From contig JAPKYS010000068.1 in assembly GCA_026394195.1 (NCBI GenBank), forward strand, positions 1 to 44,734: a stretch of DNA of 44,734 nt, written 5' to 3'. Source of the DNA: a bacterium (GTDB lineage: Bacteria > Electryoneota > B3-LCP). A program made the position numbers and the translations under genes. Every line of letters starts with the position of its first letter. Within the stretch, counting starts at the first letter, position 1. Shown here one piece after another: positions 14,987 through 22,948 of the stretch. Below the pieces are notes generated by a model. The model was not told the origin of the DNA. It saw nothing but the letters and a program-made list of their open reading frames with translations, and made no database searches.

Positions 14987-16062
14987 TGAGACTGCTCAAC
15001 TATTCACCGGCATCTGCGGATGCGCGAAATTTCTGGCAGAGGCAGTTGAACCAGCCGCACCTTTACGCTCGGGATAGCGAATTTAAAGAGCTGATTCGCC
15101 AGACGGCGGAAGGCTTGCAGCAGCTCTGCTCCACGCAGGCTAAGGTGATGTTTATGACCGCGGCGGGAACAGGCGCTCTGGAATGTGCCATCGCGGCGCT
15201 GCCGGTCAACAAGCGCATCCTGGTCATCCGCAACGGCTACTTCGGCGACAGACTTTATCAGATCGCCAAGTTCCATTTTTCTGACGTGCATTCCTTCGAT
15301 CTCTGCTTCGGCAAGCCGCTGCGCGCCGATCATGAAGCCGCCCTGAAATCCGCCGCAGTATCTTTTAAAGCCGACGCCATCATCGCCGCGCATCTGGAAA
15401 CCTCGTCGACCGTTGTCAACGACGTTTCGGTCGTAGGGAAAGTGGCTCGGCAGGTTAATGCCATCTCGATCATCGATGCGATATCCTCAATCGGCTGCGT
15501 GGATATCAAGATGACCGAATGGAATATCGACTGCGTGGTGGCTTCGGCGTACAAGGCGCTGCTCTGCCCGGCGGGCTTGAGCTTCATCATCGCTGATCAA
15601 TCTTATCTGGCGCAGGCGCACTGGACCTGGTCCTATTACTTCGAAATGTCGCGGCTGCTCAGCACCGCCGAAGCCTACAGCTACCTCTGGTCGCCCAACG
15701 TACTGATACAATACTGCCTGAAACATGTTCTCGACAGCTTGCTGGAAACCGGTAAAGATCGCTACTTCATCCGGCTCCAGCAGAAAGCCGAATCCTTCCG
15801 CCGAGCCCTGACCGATCAGGGCTTGAAAATCTTTGGATCTCCCGACCGACTTTCACCCTGCTTCACCGCGCTGGAATTAGCTGAAGACCACGCCGACCTG
15901 TGGGTATCCCGCCTGAAACAGGATTACGGTATCATCCTCGGCAAGGGTTTAGGCTACAATGTCGACCGCACACTCAGGATTGGACATTATCCCAATCGCA
16001 GCGAAAAGGGGCTGATCGCTTTGGCGACGGCGTTAGGGGAAGTTAGGGGAGCGGTTAGATAG
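14986..16062 (+). CDS. Class V PLP aminotransferase (AEP/alanine-glyoxylate-like)
   Basis: 358 aa from ATG 14986, which overlaps the kdsA TGA by one base (a GTG at 14983 is the alternative). FMTAAGTGALECAIAAL, HLETSS (His136), IDAISSIG (Asp164) and ASAYKALLCPAG (PLP lysine Lys190) are class V features, closest by eye to 2-aminoethylphosphonate and alanine-glyoxylate aminotransferases. Those enzymes act on terminal aldehydes. That fits amination of a CH=O made by the preceding dehydrogenase, for example at the far end of an ulosonic acid (inference). The TAG stop is followed at once by a heptamer array. Confidence 0.8.
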   Translation: MRLLNYSPASADARNFWQRQLNQPHLYARDSEFKELIRQTAEGLQQLCSTQAKVMFMTAAGTGALECAIAALPVNKRILVIRNGYFGDRLYQIAKFHFSDVHSFDLCFGKPLRADHEAALKSAAVSFKADAIIAAHLETSSTVVNDVSVVGKVARQVNAISIIDAISSIGCVDIKMTEWNIDCVVASAYKALLCPAGLSFIIADQSYLAQAHWTWSYYFEMSRLLSTAEAYSYLWSPNVLIQYCLKHVLDSLLETGKDRYFIRLQQKAESFRRALTDQGLKIFGSPDRLSPCFTALELAEDHADLWVSRLKQDYGIILGKGLGYNVDRTLRIGHYPNRSEKGLIALATALGEVRGAVR

Positions 16063-16090
16063 TCACGAGTCACGAGGTGCGAGTCACGAG
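16063..16090 (+). repeat. Heptamer micro-array (TCACGAG)4 starting at a stop codon
   Basis: Directly after TAG: TCACGAG, TCACGAG, GTGCGAG, TCACGAG. Confidence 0.9.
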
Positions 16091-16100
16091 GGGGAGGGGA

Positions 16101-16440
16101 GGACAGACATTCTTGTCTGTCTGTAAATACAGTAATGGTCGGGCTTCGCCCCGACCCGAAACCGGAAGGGTCATTCCCGCTACGGATGGACACGCTCCGT
16201 CGTGTCCTTTGGATGTGCCGTCGAGTCCCTGTACTCGACGGAAGCAGTGAACGGTCGACTGCGGGGAGTCGACCACACAAATACAAGCCAATGGGGAGGA
16301 CAGGCATTCCTGCCTGTCATGGTGGATACTGGTCGAAAAGCGTCAGACAAGAATGTCTGACCTACCAGCCCGTTCACTGTCGACTGCGGAGAGAAGACAG
16401 CATACACTCAAGGGATAGGACACGACGGAGCGTGTCCCTC
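16101..16440. repeat. Cluster of small hairpin repeats in the 16063-16631 gap
   Basis: Hairpins of one family: acagacattcttgtctgt (16103-16120), gacaggcattcctgcctgtc (16299-16318) and gtcagacaagaatgtctgac (16342-16361). Another family: ggacacgctccgtcgtgtcc at 16187-16206, repeated inverted at 16418. There are also gtcgactgcgg fragments. I see no gene here; reading frames across it only translate repeats. Confidence 0.75.
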
Positions 16441-16470
16441 CATCGCCGGGCGTCGCTCGCTCCACCGGAT
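16417..16470. repeat. 54-bp direct repeat, left copy
   Basis: Identical by eye to 17272-17325. It contains the ggacacgacggagcgtgtcc hairpin and runs into a decayed hairpin-element arm (16468-16493). Confidence 0.85.
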
Positions 16471-16501
16471 AGCTTCGCTACGCTCTCAATGACTGCTTTA
16501 T

Positions 16502-16565
16502 TTCTTCTATCTTCCTTTCTTCCTCTCTTGCCATCTTGCTTTCCCGCTTTCCTGCTATCTTCCTG
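16502..16565. repeat. Octamer micro-array (TCTTGCTT-like, about 8 units)
   Basis: Units such as TCTTCCTT, TCTTCCTC, TCTTGCCA, TCTTGCTT, TCCCGCTT, TCCTGCTA and TCTTCCTG occur in register. The array stands just before a promoter. Confidence 0.65.
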
Positions 16566-16575
16566 CCAAATCTCC

Positions 16576-16604
16576 TTGACTTTCAGGCTTTGCGGCGTTA
16601 AATT
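16576..16604 (+). promoter_or_regulatory. Promoter of the nucleotidyltransferase pair (TTGACT-17-TAAATT)
   Basis: -35 TTGACT 16576-16581, spacer 17, -10 TAAATT 16599-16604. The start codon is at 16632. Confidence 0.5.
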
Positions 16605-16631
16605 ACCTTCTGTCCATCACCCGATGAAATA

Positions 16632-16823
16632 ATGATGATTGCCAAATCGGTGCGCCGCCACAACCTGAAGACCTACGACGAGATCCAGGATAATCTACAA
16701 TTCTGGCTGGCTAAAACCCCCGAAGAGCGCGTCGTCGCCGTCGAATTCTTGAGAAGACAGACCTATGGAGATCCAACCGGACTTCAAAGAGTTGTTAGAG
16801 TTGTTAAACGCCCGCAGCGTTGA
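16632..16823 (+). CDS. Small conserved-type protein paired with a nucleotidyltransferase
   Basis: 63 aa, basic, with YDEIQDNLQFWLAKTPEERVVAVEFLRRQ and LQRVVRVVKRP. I recognise this pattern (TPEER...EFLRRQ...LQRVxRVxKR) as a small partner often encoded just before stand-alone nucleotidyltransferases; its function is not known to me. Its last 59 nt overlap the next gene in another frame, which ties the two translationally. A toxin-antitoxin role for the pair is possible but unproven. Confidence 0.6.
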   Translation: MMIAKSVRRHNLKTYDEIQDNLQFWLAKTPEERVVAVEFLRRQTYGDPTGLQRVVRVVKRPQR

Positions 16824-17211
16824 GTATCTCGTCGTCGGAGCCCACGCTTTAGCTTTTCATGGTGCTCCGAGAACCACCGGAGATCTGGAGCTGTGGGTTG
16901 CGCCGACAGCAGACAACGCGGCGAAGATATTCAGCGCCTTGACGGATTTCGGCTTCGGCGACGTCGGCTTGACGCCCGCCGATTTCACGCAGCCCGATCA
17001 AATCGTACAGCTTGGTTTTCCCCCCGTGCGCATCGATCTCATCACCTCCCTGACGGGCGTGACCTGGGACGCTGCCTGGCCGAGCCGCACCAGCGGTCGT
17101 CTGGCTGGCATTCCGGTGTTCTACCTGAACCGAGAGCAATTCATCGTCAACAAGCGCGCCACCCATCGAAAAAAGGACCTCGCCGATTTAGAAGCTCTGG
17201 GGGAGCGATAA
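16765..17211 (+). CDS. Stand-alone nucleotidyltransferase (DUF6036/AbiEii-like)
   Basis: 148 aa. VVGAHALAFHGAPRTTGDLEL (residues 23-43) is the minimal-nucleotidyltransferase pattern, with the metal-binding pair Asp40-x-Glu42; later LNREQFIVNKRATHRKKDLADLEAL is typical of these proteins. Relatives include AbiEii/MNT-type toxins or antitoxins that transfer nucleotides to RNA or protein. The gene starts inside the small upstream ORF. Both genes lie between two identical 54-bp direct repeats (16417 and 17272), which suggests a gained cassette. Function on a specific target is unknown. Confidence 0.7.
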   Translation: MEIQPDFKELLELLNARSVEYLVVGAHALAFHGAPRTTGDLELWVAPTADNAAKIFSALTDFGFGDVGLTPADFTQPDQIVQLGFPPVRIDLITSLTGVTWDAAWPSRTSGRLAGIPVFYLNREQFIVNKRATHRKKDLADLEALGER

Positions 17212-17271
17212 CAACCTGGCGGGTGGCATGTCTGGCCCCCCACAGCTCTGCTGTGGGATCGTTTGTAAAAA

Positions 17272-17325
17272 AGGACACGACGGAGCGTGTCCCTCCATCG
17301 CCGGGCGTCGCTCGCTCCACCGGAT
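17272..17325. repeat. 54-bp direct repeat, right copy
   Basis: Identical to 16417-16470. It is followed by a hairpin-element arm whose tip carries the palindrome ccgtcagctgacgg (17323-17357). Confidence 0.85.
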
Positions 17326-17374
17326 TGCTTCTCCGTCAGCTGACGGATCGCAATGACTGCTTTTTTTCTCTCCT

Positions 17375-17402
17375 CTCGTGACTCGTGACACGTGACTCGT
17401 GC
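17375..17402 (-). repeat. Heptamer micro-array (TCACGAG)4
   Basis: Minus strand: GCACGAG, TCACGTG, TCACGAG, TCACGAG. It is linked through a run of A bases to the hairpin arm at 17323-17357, the same composite order as at 5016-5142. This copy does not abut a gene end. Confidence 0.8.
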
Positions 17403-17436
17403 CTCTTCCCGCTATCCCGCTTTCCCCACAAATCGC

Positions 17437-17465
17437 TTGCCTGAGCAGCGATTTTTTCTTATATT
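17437..17465 (+). promoter_or_regulatory. Promoter of trpS (TTGCCT-17-TATATT)
   Basis: -35 TTGCCT 17437-17442, spacer 17, -10 TATATT 17460-17465. The GTG start is at 17499. Confidence 0.65.
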
Positions 17466-17498
17466 GATTTCTTGTAGTCTAATCCAATAACGCACGAC

Positions 17499-18479
17499 GT
17501 GAAGAAACGCATTCTATCGGGCATGAGACCGACCGGCAGGCTGCATATCGGGCATCTGGCCGGAGCTCTGGAAAGCTGGGTTCAGCATCAGGACGAGTAC
17601 GACAATTTCCACCTGGTGGCGGACTGGCACGCTCTGACCACCGCTTACGACCGCACGGCTGACCTGGCTGAGAACGTCCGCGAGATGGTCATCGACTGGG
17701 TTTCCGCCGGCATCGACCCGGAAAAGAGCCCCATCTTCGTACAGTCTCACATCCCCGAACATGCTGAACTGCACCTGATTTTTTCCATGCTGATCACCGT
17801 GCCGCGCCTGGAACGCAACCCCGCCGTAAAGGAACAAGCGAGGCAGCTGCATCTGGAAGAGAACTTGAGCTACGGTCATTTAGGGTATCCCGTCCTGCAG
17901 GCCGCGGATATTCTGCTCTATAAAGGCGACCTGGTGCCGGTCGGTGAAGATCAGGCTCCGCACGTGGAAATCGCCCGGGAACTGGCGCGCCGCTTCAATC
18001 TGCTGTATGGAACCGTTTTCCCGGAACCTCAGGTCAAGTTGACCGAATTCAAGCGCCTGCCGGGCACCGACGCCCAGCGCATGTCCAAGTCGTTGAATAA
18101 TACTATTTTGATGTCGGATACTGCCGAAGTGATCGCTCAGAAGCTGCGCAAGTGCATCACCGATCCGAAGAAGGTGCATAGGGACGATCCGGGCCGACCG
18201 GAAATTTGCCCCCTCTCTGTTTATCATCATAAATTCCATCCGCAGACCGCTGAAGCCGCAGACGTCGATTGCCGCAGCGGCAAGTTGGGTTGCGTGCCTC
18301 ACAAACAGGACGTGACGCAGAAATTATGCGCCTATCTGCAGCCCATCTGGGACCAGCGACGTCATTTTGAAGAGCATCCGGAGCTGATCGCCGAGATTAT
18401 TGCCGATGGAGATCATCGAGCGGGAGCAGTCGCAAAAGCTACCATGGCAGAAGTGCGTCAGGCCATGAAGCTGCCATGA
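17499..18479 (+). CDS. trpS: Tryptophanyl-tRNA synthetase
   Basis: 326 aa, class I synthetase, charging tRNA-Trp with tryptophan in the cytoplasm. MRPTGRLHIGHLAGAL contains the HIGH motif (16-19), and GTDAQRMSKSLNN the KMSKS-type loop (RMSKS, 194-198). LGYPVLQAADILLYKGDLVPVGEDQ is the tryptophan/ATP pocket. GTG start at 17499. This is the first gene of the long plus-strand housekeeping run; its TGA overlaps scpA's ATG by 4 nt (ATGA). Confidence 0.95.
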   Translation: MKKRILSGMRPTGRLHIGHLAGALESWVQHQDEYDNFHLVADWHALTTAYDRTADLAENVREMVIDWVSAGIDPEKSPIFVQSHIPEHAELHLIFSMLITVPRLERNPAVKEQARQLHLEENLSYGHLGYPVLQAADILLYKGDLVPVGEDQAPHVEIARELARRFNLLYGTVFPEPQVKLTEFKRLPGTDAQRMSKSLNNTILMSDTAEVIAQKLRKCITDPKKVHRDDPGRPEICPLSVYHHKFHPQTAEAADVDCRSGKLGCVPHKQDVTQKLCAYLQPIWDQRRHFEEHPELIAEIIADGDHRAGAVAKATMAEVRQAMKLP

Positions 18480-19249
18480 ATCTATCTCCCGGAGACCGGA
18501 TTCCCGGCAGTTCCATCCGCATCCAGGCGACGCCTCTCGGTGATGGGATTCATCTGAATCTGCCCGCCTTCGAGGGTCCGATGGATCTGCTCCTCTACCT
18601 GATACGGCGCGAGGAGCTGGATATTTTCGATATCCCCATCGCACAGATCACCGATGAGTACCTGCGCACGCTGGACGTTATGAAGGCGGCGAACCTGGAG
18701 GTCGGAGGCGAATTTCTGGTGCTGGCGGCTACGCTGCTCAGCATCAAAGCCCGGATGCTGCTTCCGCGTCCCTCCATCGAAGGCGTGGACGTCGACCCCC
18801 GCCGCGACCTGGTGGAAAGAATCCTTGAGTATAGAGCTTTCAAGGAATCGGCGGAAATTTTCCGGCAGTTGGAAGAGAAGCAGTCCGATTTCTTCGGGAG
18901 GGGAACTCCGGCGTTACCGGAAGAGATCGCCAAGAAGGAAGCAGCCGTCGACGTTTCACTATATGACCTGCTGCTGGCGTTCCGGTTCGCCATGGACCGC
19001 TTCAAAGCTGAAAAGCCGTCCTATGAACTGGAAATTCCATCCGAAAAGGTGGAACAGCGCATTGACTATATCCGACTCCGGTTGACGGAAAGAAAACGGA
19101 TCTCGTTTTCGGCGATCGTACTGGACTTACCTACTCGTCTGGCGGTCATCATGACCTTTTTAGCCATTCTGGAATTGGTGCGTCTGGGAGAAATCGGATT
19201 AAAGAGCGTTGACGAACGGGATTTTCTGATCGTATCCAAGCAGGCATAA
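18476..19249 (+). CDS. scpA: Segregation and condensation protein A
   Basis: 257 aa kleisin of the bacterial SMC complex. FEGPMDLLLYLIRREELDIFDIPIAQITDEYL is the N-terminal SMC-neck-binding helix region, then GGEFLVLAATLLSIKARMLLPRP. The C-terminal winged helix (TFLAILELVRLGEIGL) would bind the SMC head. It acts with ScpB and SMC in chromosome organisation; scpB follows after 6 nt. Confidence 0.95.
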   Translation: MNLSPGDRIPGSSIRIQATPLGDGIHLNLPAFEGPMDLLLYLIRREELDIFDIPIAQITDEYLRTLDVMKAANLEVGGEFLVLAATLLSIKARMLLPRPSIEGVDVDPRRDLVERILEYRAFKESAEIFRQLEEKQSDFFGRGTPALPEEIAKKEAAVDVSLYDLLLAFRFAMDRFKAEKPSYELEIPSEKVEQRIDYIRLRLTERKRISFSAIVLDLPTRLAVIMTFLAILELVRLGEIGLKSVDERDFLIVSKQA

Positions 19250-19255
19250 CATAAC

Positions 19256-19858
19256 ATGATCGACCGAGAGCGGCAGCAGATTATCGAAGCGTTGGTTTTC
19301 GCCTGCGACGTTCCACTGACCTTCACACGCGCTCGCGAGGTCATCGGCAAGATCAGTCCGGAAGAATTTGCTGCCGACGTCGAAGCGTTGGACTCCCACT
19401 ACCGCCAGAGCGGCAGATCGTTTGGCATCATTCGATTAGCGGGTGGCGTCCAACTGGGGACCCGGCCGGAATTCGCGGCGCACGTGCGCAGATTGCTCAG
19501 AGATCGGCTGCGCACCAGACTTTCCCGATCGGCGCTGGAGACGCTGGCTGTGGTCGCCTACCGGCAGCCCATTCCACGCACGGAAATGGAGCACGTGCGA
19601 GGTGTGGATTGCGGCGGCGTTATCGGCACCTTGATGGAGCGAGGCTTGATCACCGTGGGTGGCAGAGCGACTACCCCGGGTCGCCCCCTGCTTTACGTCA
19701 CCACCCAGGACTTTCTGCGTTACTTCGGACTTAATGATCTGGAAGATCTGCCCAAGCTGCGGGAATTGCAGGGTTTGGTAGCTGAGGATCCGCTTCAGGT
19801 GCAAATGACCTTCGAGGCGCCCCCTGTCGAAGAACCGGAAATTGTAGAAACCATTTAG
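19256..19858 (+). CDS. scpB: Segregation and condensation protein B
   Basis: 200 aa with two winged-helix domains. The hallmarks LSRSALETLAVVAYRQPIPRTEMEHVRGVDCGGVIGTLMERGLI and GRPLLYVTTQDFLRYFGLNDLEDLP are present. It dimerises and binds the ScpA kleisin in the SMC complex. The acidic tail after residue ~180 is family-typical. Confidence 0.95.
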   Translation: MIDRERQQIIEALVFACDVPLTFTRAREVIGKISPEEFAADVEALDSHYRQSGRSFGIIRLAGGVQLGTRPEFAAHVRRLLRDRLRTRLSRSALETLAVVAYRQPIPRTEMEHVRGVDCGGVIGTLMERGLITVGGRATTPGRPLLYVTTQDFLRYFGLNDLEDLPKLRELQGLVAEDPLQVQMTFEAPPVEEPEIVETI

Positions 19859-19923
19859 AGGATGACACCGTAACTAACCCCGGGTTTGCGATCCGCAATC
19901 GTGAACCGCAATTTGAGGCAAAT

Positions 19924-21639
19924 ATGGACTTAAAAGGAAAAAACGTGTTGGTGTTGGGCGGCTGGGGGCTCGTGGGAGCGTCCATTTGCCGCCGCTTATT
20001 TCCTGAACAACCCAGACAAATTATCGTTGCCTCCCTATTGAAAGAAGAAGCTGAAGAAGCCTGCCGGATTTTTAGTAAGGAGGCGCCTCATATAGAATTT
20101 ACCCCTGAATGGGGGGACATTTTTGTGCGGTCTGAATACAAAGAGCTGCACCGGGAGATCATTCTGTGCGACGCGGTTAAACGCCGCCGCCTGATGCTCG
20201 ATTGCGTCGAAAAGTTATCGGAAGAAATCCTCACTGTGTCTACGCTGTACAAGCTGGTCGAAAACCACCAGCCCCATCTGATCATCGATTGTGTCAACTC
20301 GGCAACCGGACTGGCGTACCAGGATACATTTACCGGCAGCGCGCGAGTTTTGAATGAGTTGGACGCAGCCCGTCAGCAGGATAAACTTACCGATTCCCTG
20401 CAAGCGGAGATCGAACGCTTGTTAAGCTGTCTTTCCATACCACAACTGGTGCGCCATATCGAAATTTTAAAAGCGACACTGTCCCGTTTCAAGGTTCAAT
20501 CATATTTCAAGATCGGCACTACCGGCACGGGCGGTATGGGCCTGAACATCCCCTATACCCATTCCGAGGAGCGCCCTTCACGCGTCCTCATGGCTAAATC
20601 AGCGATGGGCGGCGCGCAATCGCTGCTCTTGATGCTGTTGGGCCGCACCCCCGGCGATACCGCAATCGGCGAGATCAAGCCGGCGGCTGCCATCGCCTGG
20701 AAGAAAATCGGGTACGGACCCATCACCAAACACGGCAAACAGATCGAATTGGTTGACTGCGCTCCGGATAAAGCAGTCGTCCTTGAGGAAGTCTTCGAAT
20801 CCCATATGCCCGATCAGGGTGTGCGCACCAATGAAACGCTGAAATCCGTTTACATCGATACCGGTGAAAACGGTATCTTCTCGTATGGGGAGTTCTACGC
20901 GCTGAGCTCCATCGGTCAGATGGAATTCGTTACTCCCGAAGAAATTGCGGACTATACCTTGATGGAGGTTAAGGGCTCTTCCAGCGGTCGAAATGTCATT
21001 CACGCCCTGGATGCTTCGGTTCTGGGACCGACCTACCGCGCCGGAGCCATGCGAGATGGCGCTCTACAGGTCATGAGGGATCTCCAGGAGAAACATCAGA
21101 CGGAATCAGTCGCCTTTGAACTCCTCGGACCACCGCGCCTTTCCAAGCTGTTGTACGAAGTGCACCTCCTGCAAAAGGTCAGCGGATCGCTTTCAGCCGT
21201 CCTCAAAAGTTCACCCAAGGAGCTCTCCAGAGCCGTCGAGCTCTTTATCAAAAAGGAACGCAATCTTCGCTCTCAGATCCTCTCCATCGGCATCCCCATC
21301 CTGCTTCCTGATGGGAAATCGTTGCTGCGAGGACCCGAGGTCAAGATACCTGCTGCCAAGGTGCACGACCAATTCGAGATTAAACCTGAACTCATCGATG
21401 ATTGGGCGGATGCGGGGTGGGTTGACCTGCGTGAGAAGAATTTCGCGGCGTGGCAGGAAAGATTGCGCGAACTGAAAGCTGAGATCGACAGTATCCCTGA
21501 TGACGAAACCTCGTCTGCGCACCACTGGCATCATGCTTATTGGGGAGAGGATCATAGCATCCTGGATCCCGGTAAGGTCGTCGCCTGGATTTTTGTGCGC
21601 AAAGAGGGGGAATCCGGTGGGATGAGGATCAAACGTTGA
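19924..21639 (+). CDS. Unknown 571-aa protein with N-terminal Rossmann domain
   Basis: No family I can name with confidence. The N-terminus KNVLVLGGWGLVGASICRRL (6-25) is a nucleotide-binding Rossmann turn (GGxGxVG) of the SDR/epimerase kind. Later segments FKIGTTGTGGMGLNIPYTHSEERPS and AMGGAQSLLLMLLGRTPG are glycine-rich and look conserved; SSGRNVIHALDASVLGPTYRAGAMRDGAL is another candidate active region. The protein is about twice the length of an ordinary SDR, so the C-terminal 300 residues form an extra domain. It is co-directional with scpAB and cmk; its stop overlaps cmk's TTG start (TTGA). An NAD(P)-dependent metabolic role is likely but the substrate is unknown. Confidence 0.7.
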   Translation: MDLKGKNVLVLGGWGLVGASICRRLFPEQPRQIIVASLLKEEAEEACRIFSKEAPHIEFTPEWGDIFVRSEYKELHREIILCDAVKRRRLMLDCVEKLSEEILTVSTLYKLVENHQPHLIIDCVNSATGLAYQDTFTGSARVLNELDAARQQDKLTDSLQAEIERLLSCLSIPQLVRHIEILKATLSRFKVQSYFKIGTTGTGGMGLNIPYTHSEERPSRVLMAKSAMGGAQSLLLMLLGRTPGDTAIGEIKPAAAIAWKKIGYGPITKHGKQIELVDCAPDKAVVLEEVFESHMPDQGVRTNETLKSVYIDTGENGIFSYGEFYALSSIGQMEFVTPEEIADYTLMEVKGSSSGRNVIHALDASVLGPTYRAGAMRDGALQVMRDLQEKHQTESVAFELLGPPRLSKLLYEVHLLQKVSGSLSAVLKSSPKELSRAVELFIKKERNLRSQILSIGIPILLPDGKSLLRGPEVKIPAAKVHDQFEIKPELIDDWADAGWVDLREKNFAAWQERLRELKAEIDSIPDDETSSAHHWHHAYWGEDHSILDPGKVVAWIFVRKEGESGGMRIKR

Positions 21640-22334
21640 GCCATTTGCCGGACGGTGAGATCCGACGCCGGCCTATTGTTGCAATTGACGGACCGGCAGG
21701 TGCCGGTAAAACGACCACCGCTCGCGAAGTTGCCGGACGGTTGGGCTTCATCCATCTCGATACCGGCGCCATGTATCGCGCCATTGCCCTTCAGGCGTTG
21801 CGAGACCAGTGTGATCTGACCGATCTTGCAGCGATCGCCGCCGTGGCTGAAAACGTCTGGATTTCGATCAAGTTTGAACGTGGCTTGCAGCGGGTTTACC
21901 TTGGCGAGGATGACGTCACAGATTTAATCAGGTCTCCTGAAGTAACTCGGGCGGTCACGCCAGTCTGTGAAGTTGCTCAGGTTAGACGCCGGATGGTGGG
22001 CCTGCAGAGGCAGTTGGGAGCGCCAGGCGGTATCGTGGCAGAGGGGCGAGACATCGGTACTGTCGTATTTCCGGATGCGGAGCTGAAAATATTTCTGACG
22101 GCAAATCTGCGCATCCGGGCAGAGCGGCGAATTCGGGATTTACAGAGAGCCGGCATTCAAGCGGAAGTCGCCAGAACCGTGGAGGAGATCGACTACCGTG
22201 ACCAGCGGGATGCCTCTCGCGAAGAAGGTCCTCTTAAACAAGCTGCAGATGCCATCGTTATTGATACGACCGAGCTGACGATTGCCGATCAGGTTGAAGC
22301 AGTCCTTCAAGCATACGTATTGAAATGCGGTTGA
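21636..22334 (+). CDS. cmk: Cytidylate kinase
   Basis: 232 aa, phosphorylating CMP/dCMP. IDGPAGAGKTTTAREVA (18-34) is the P-loop, GFIHLDTGAMYRAIALQAL the nucleoside site, and GRDIGTVVFPDAELKIFLTA and RDQRDASREEGPLKQAADA the LID and catalytic arginines. The start is TTG 21636, overlapping the preceding stop by 3 nt. It is followed by plsC with a 10-nt overlap. Confidence 0.95.
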   Translation: MSHLPDGEIRRRPIVAIDGPAGAGKTTTAREVAGRLGFIHLDTGAMYRAIALQALRDQCDLTDLAAIAAVAENVWISIKFERGLQRVYLGEDDVTDLIRSPEVTRAVTPVCEVAQVRRRMVGLQRQLGAPGGIVAEGRDIGTVVFPDAELKIFLTANLRIRAERRIRDLQRAGIQAEVARTVEEIDYRDQRDASREEGPLKQAADAIVIDTTELTIADQVEAVLQAYVLKCG

Positions 22335-22948
22335 CTTACCGGCTCGCCTGGGTCTTGATTCGTACTTTCGGCTGGACCCTCTTCGGATTTAAAATCCGGG
22401 GCACGAAGAAAATACCCATGCAGGGCAGGATTATCTTCGCAGCCAACCACAGGTCTAATCTTGATCCACCGATATTGGGGGCTTCCCTGCCGCGGGAAAC
22501 CTATTACATGGCCAAGGCACAGCTCTTTGAAAAACCGATCCTGGGAAGATTGGTCAAGCATTACAACTCCATCCCGGTAAAAAGATCGGGACAGGATCTG
22601 GAGGCTCTCCGCGCCACTGCACGGGTTCTTGAATCTGAAAATGGCGTAATCATGTTTCCCGAAGGAACGCGCAGTTTTACTGAAAATTTCCTGCCGGTAA
22701 CCGCGGGCGTCGGCTTTTTGGCTGCTCAAACAGATTCGCCTGTGTTTCCGGTATATATTGGTGGAACACCAGTGAATTTCAAACGTATCTTCATTCGTAA
22801 ACCAATCAAAGTCATCGTCGGTGATCCTCTACGTTTTTCGGAGCTCTTTACCGATCCGGGTCAGAACAAGCGCGAAGCCTACCTGGCATTCTCGCAGAAA
22901 ATCATGGATGAAATCGCTGCCTTAAAGGCGGCTGAACAATCGATGTGA
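22325..22948 (+). CDS. plsC: 1-acyl-sn-glycerol-3-phosphate acyltransferase
   Basis: 207 aa. The acyltransferase motif NHRSNLDPP (His42, Asp47) and FPEGTRS (111-117) are exact PlsC blocks, with YMAKAQLFEKPILGRLV between. It makes phosphatidic acid at the membrane. An N-terminal hydrophobic segment (YRLAWVLIRTFGWTLFGF) fits membrane association. The cmk-plsC-ispH-rpsA order is found in other bacteria. Confidence 0.9.
   Translation: MRLTYRLAWVLIRTFGWTLFGFKIRGTKKIPMQGRIIFAANHRSNLDPPILGASLPRETYYMAKAQLFEKPILGRLVKHYNSIPVKRSGQDLEALRATARVLESENGVIMFPEGTRSFTENFLPVTAGVGFLAAQTDSPVFPVYIGGTPVNFKRIFIRKPIKVIVGDPLRFSELFTDPGQNKREAYLAFSQKIMDEIAALKAAEQSM

Noticed and set aside
16135..16632. Plus-strand frame of 165 codons
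   Set aside because: It only translates hairpin repeats and micro-arrays, with no ribosome site or family pattern.
18595..19005. Minus-strand frame of 136 codons inside scpA
   Set aside because: A shadow of scpA; scpA has full family motifs and overlapping operon neighbours.
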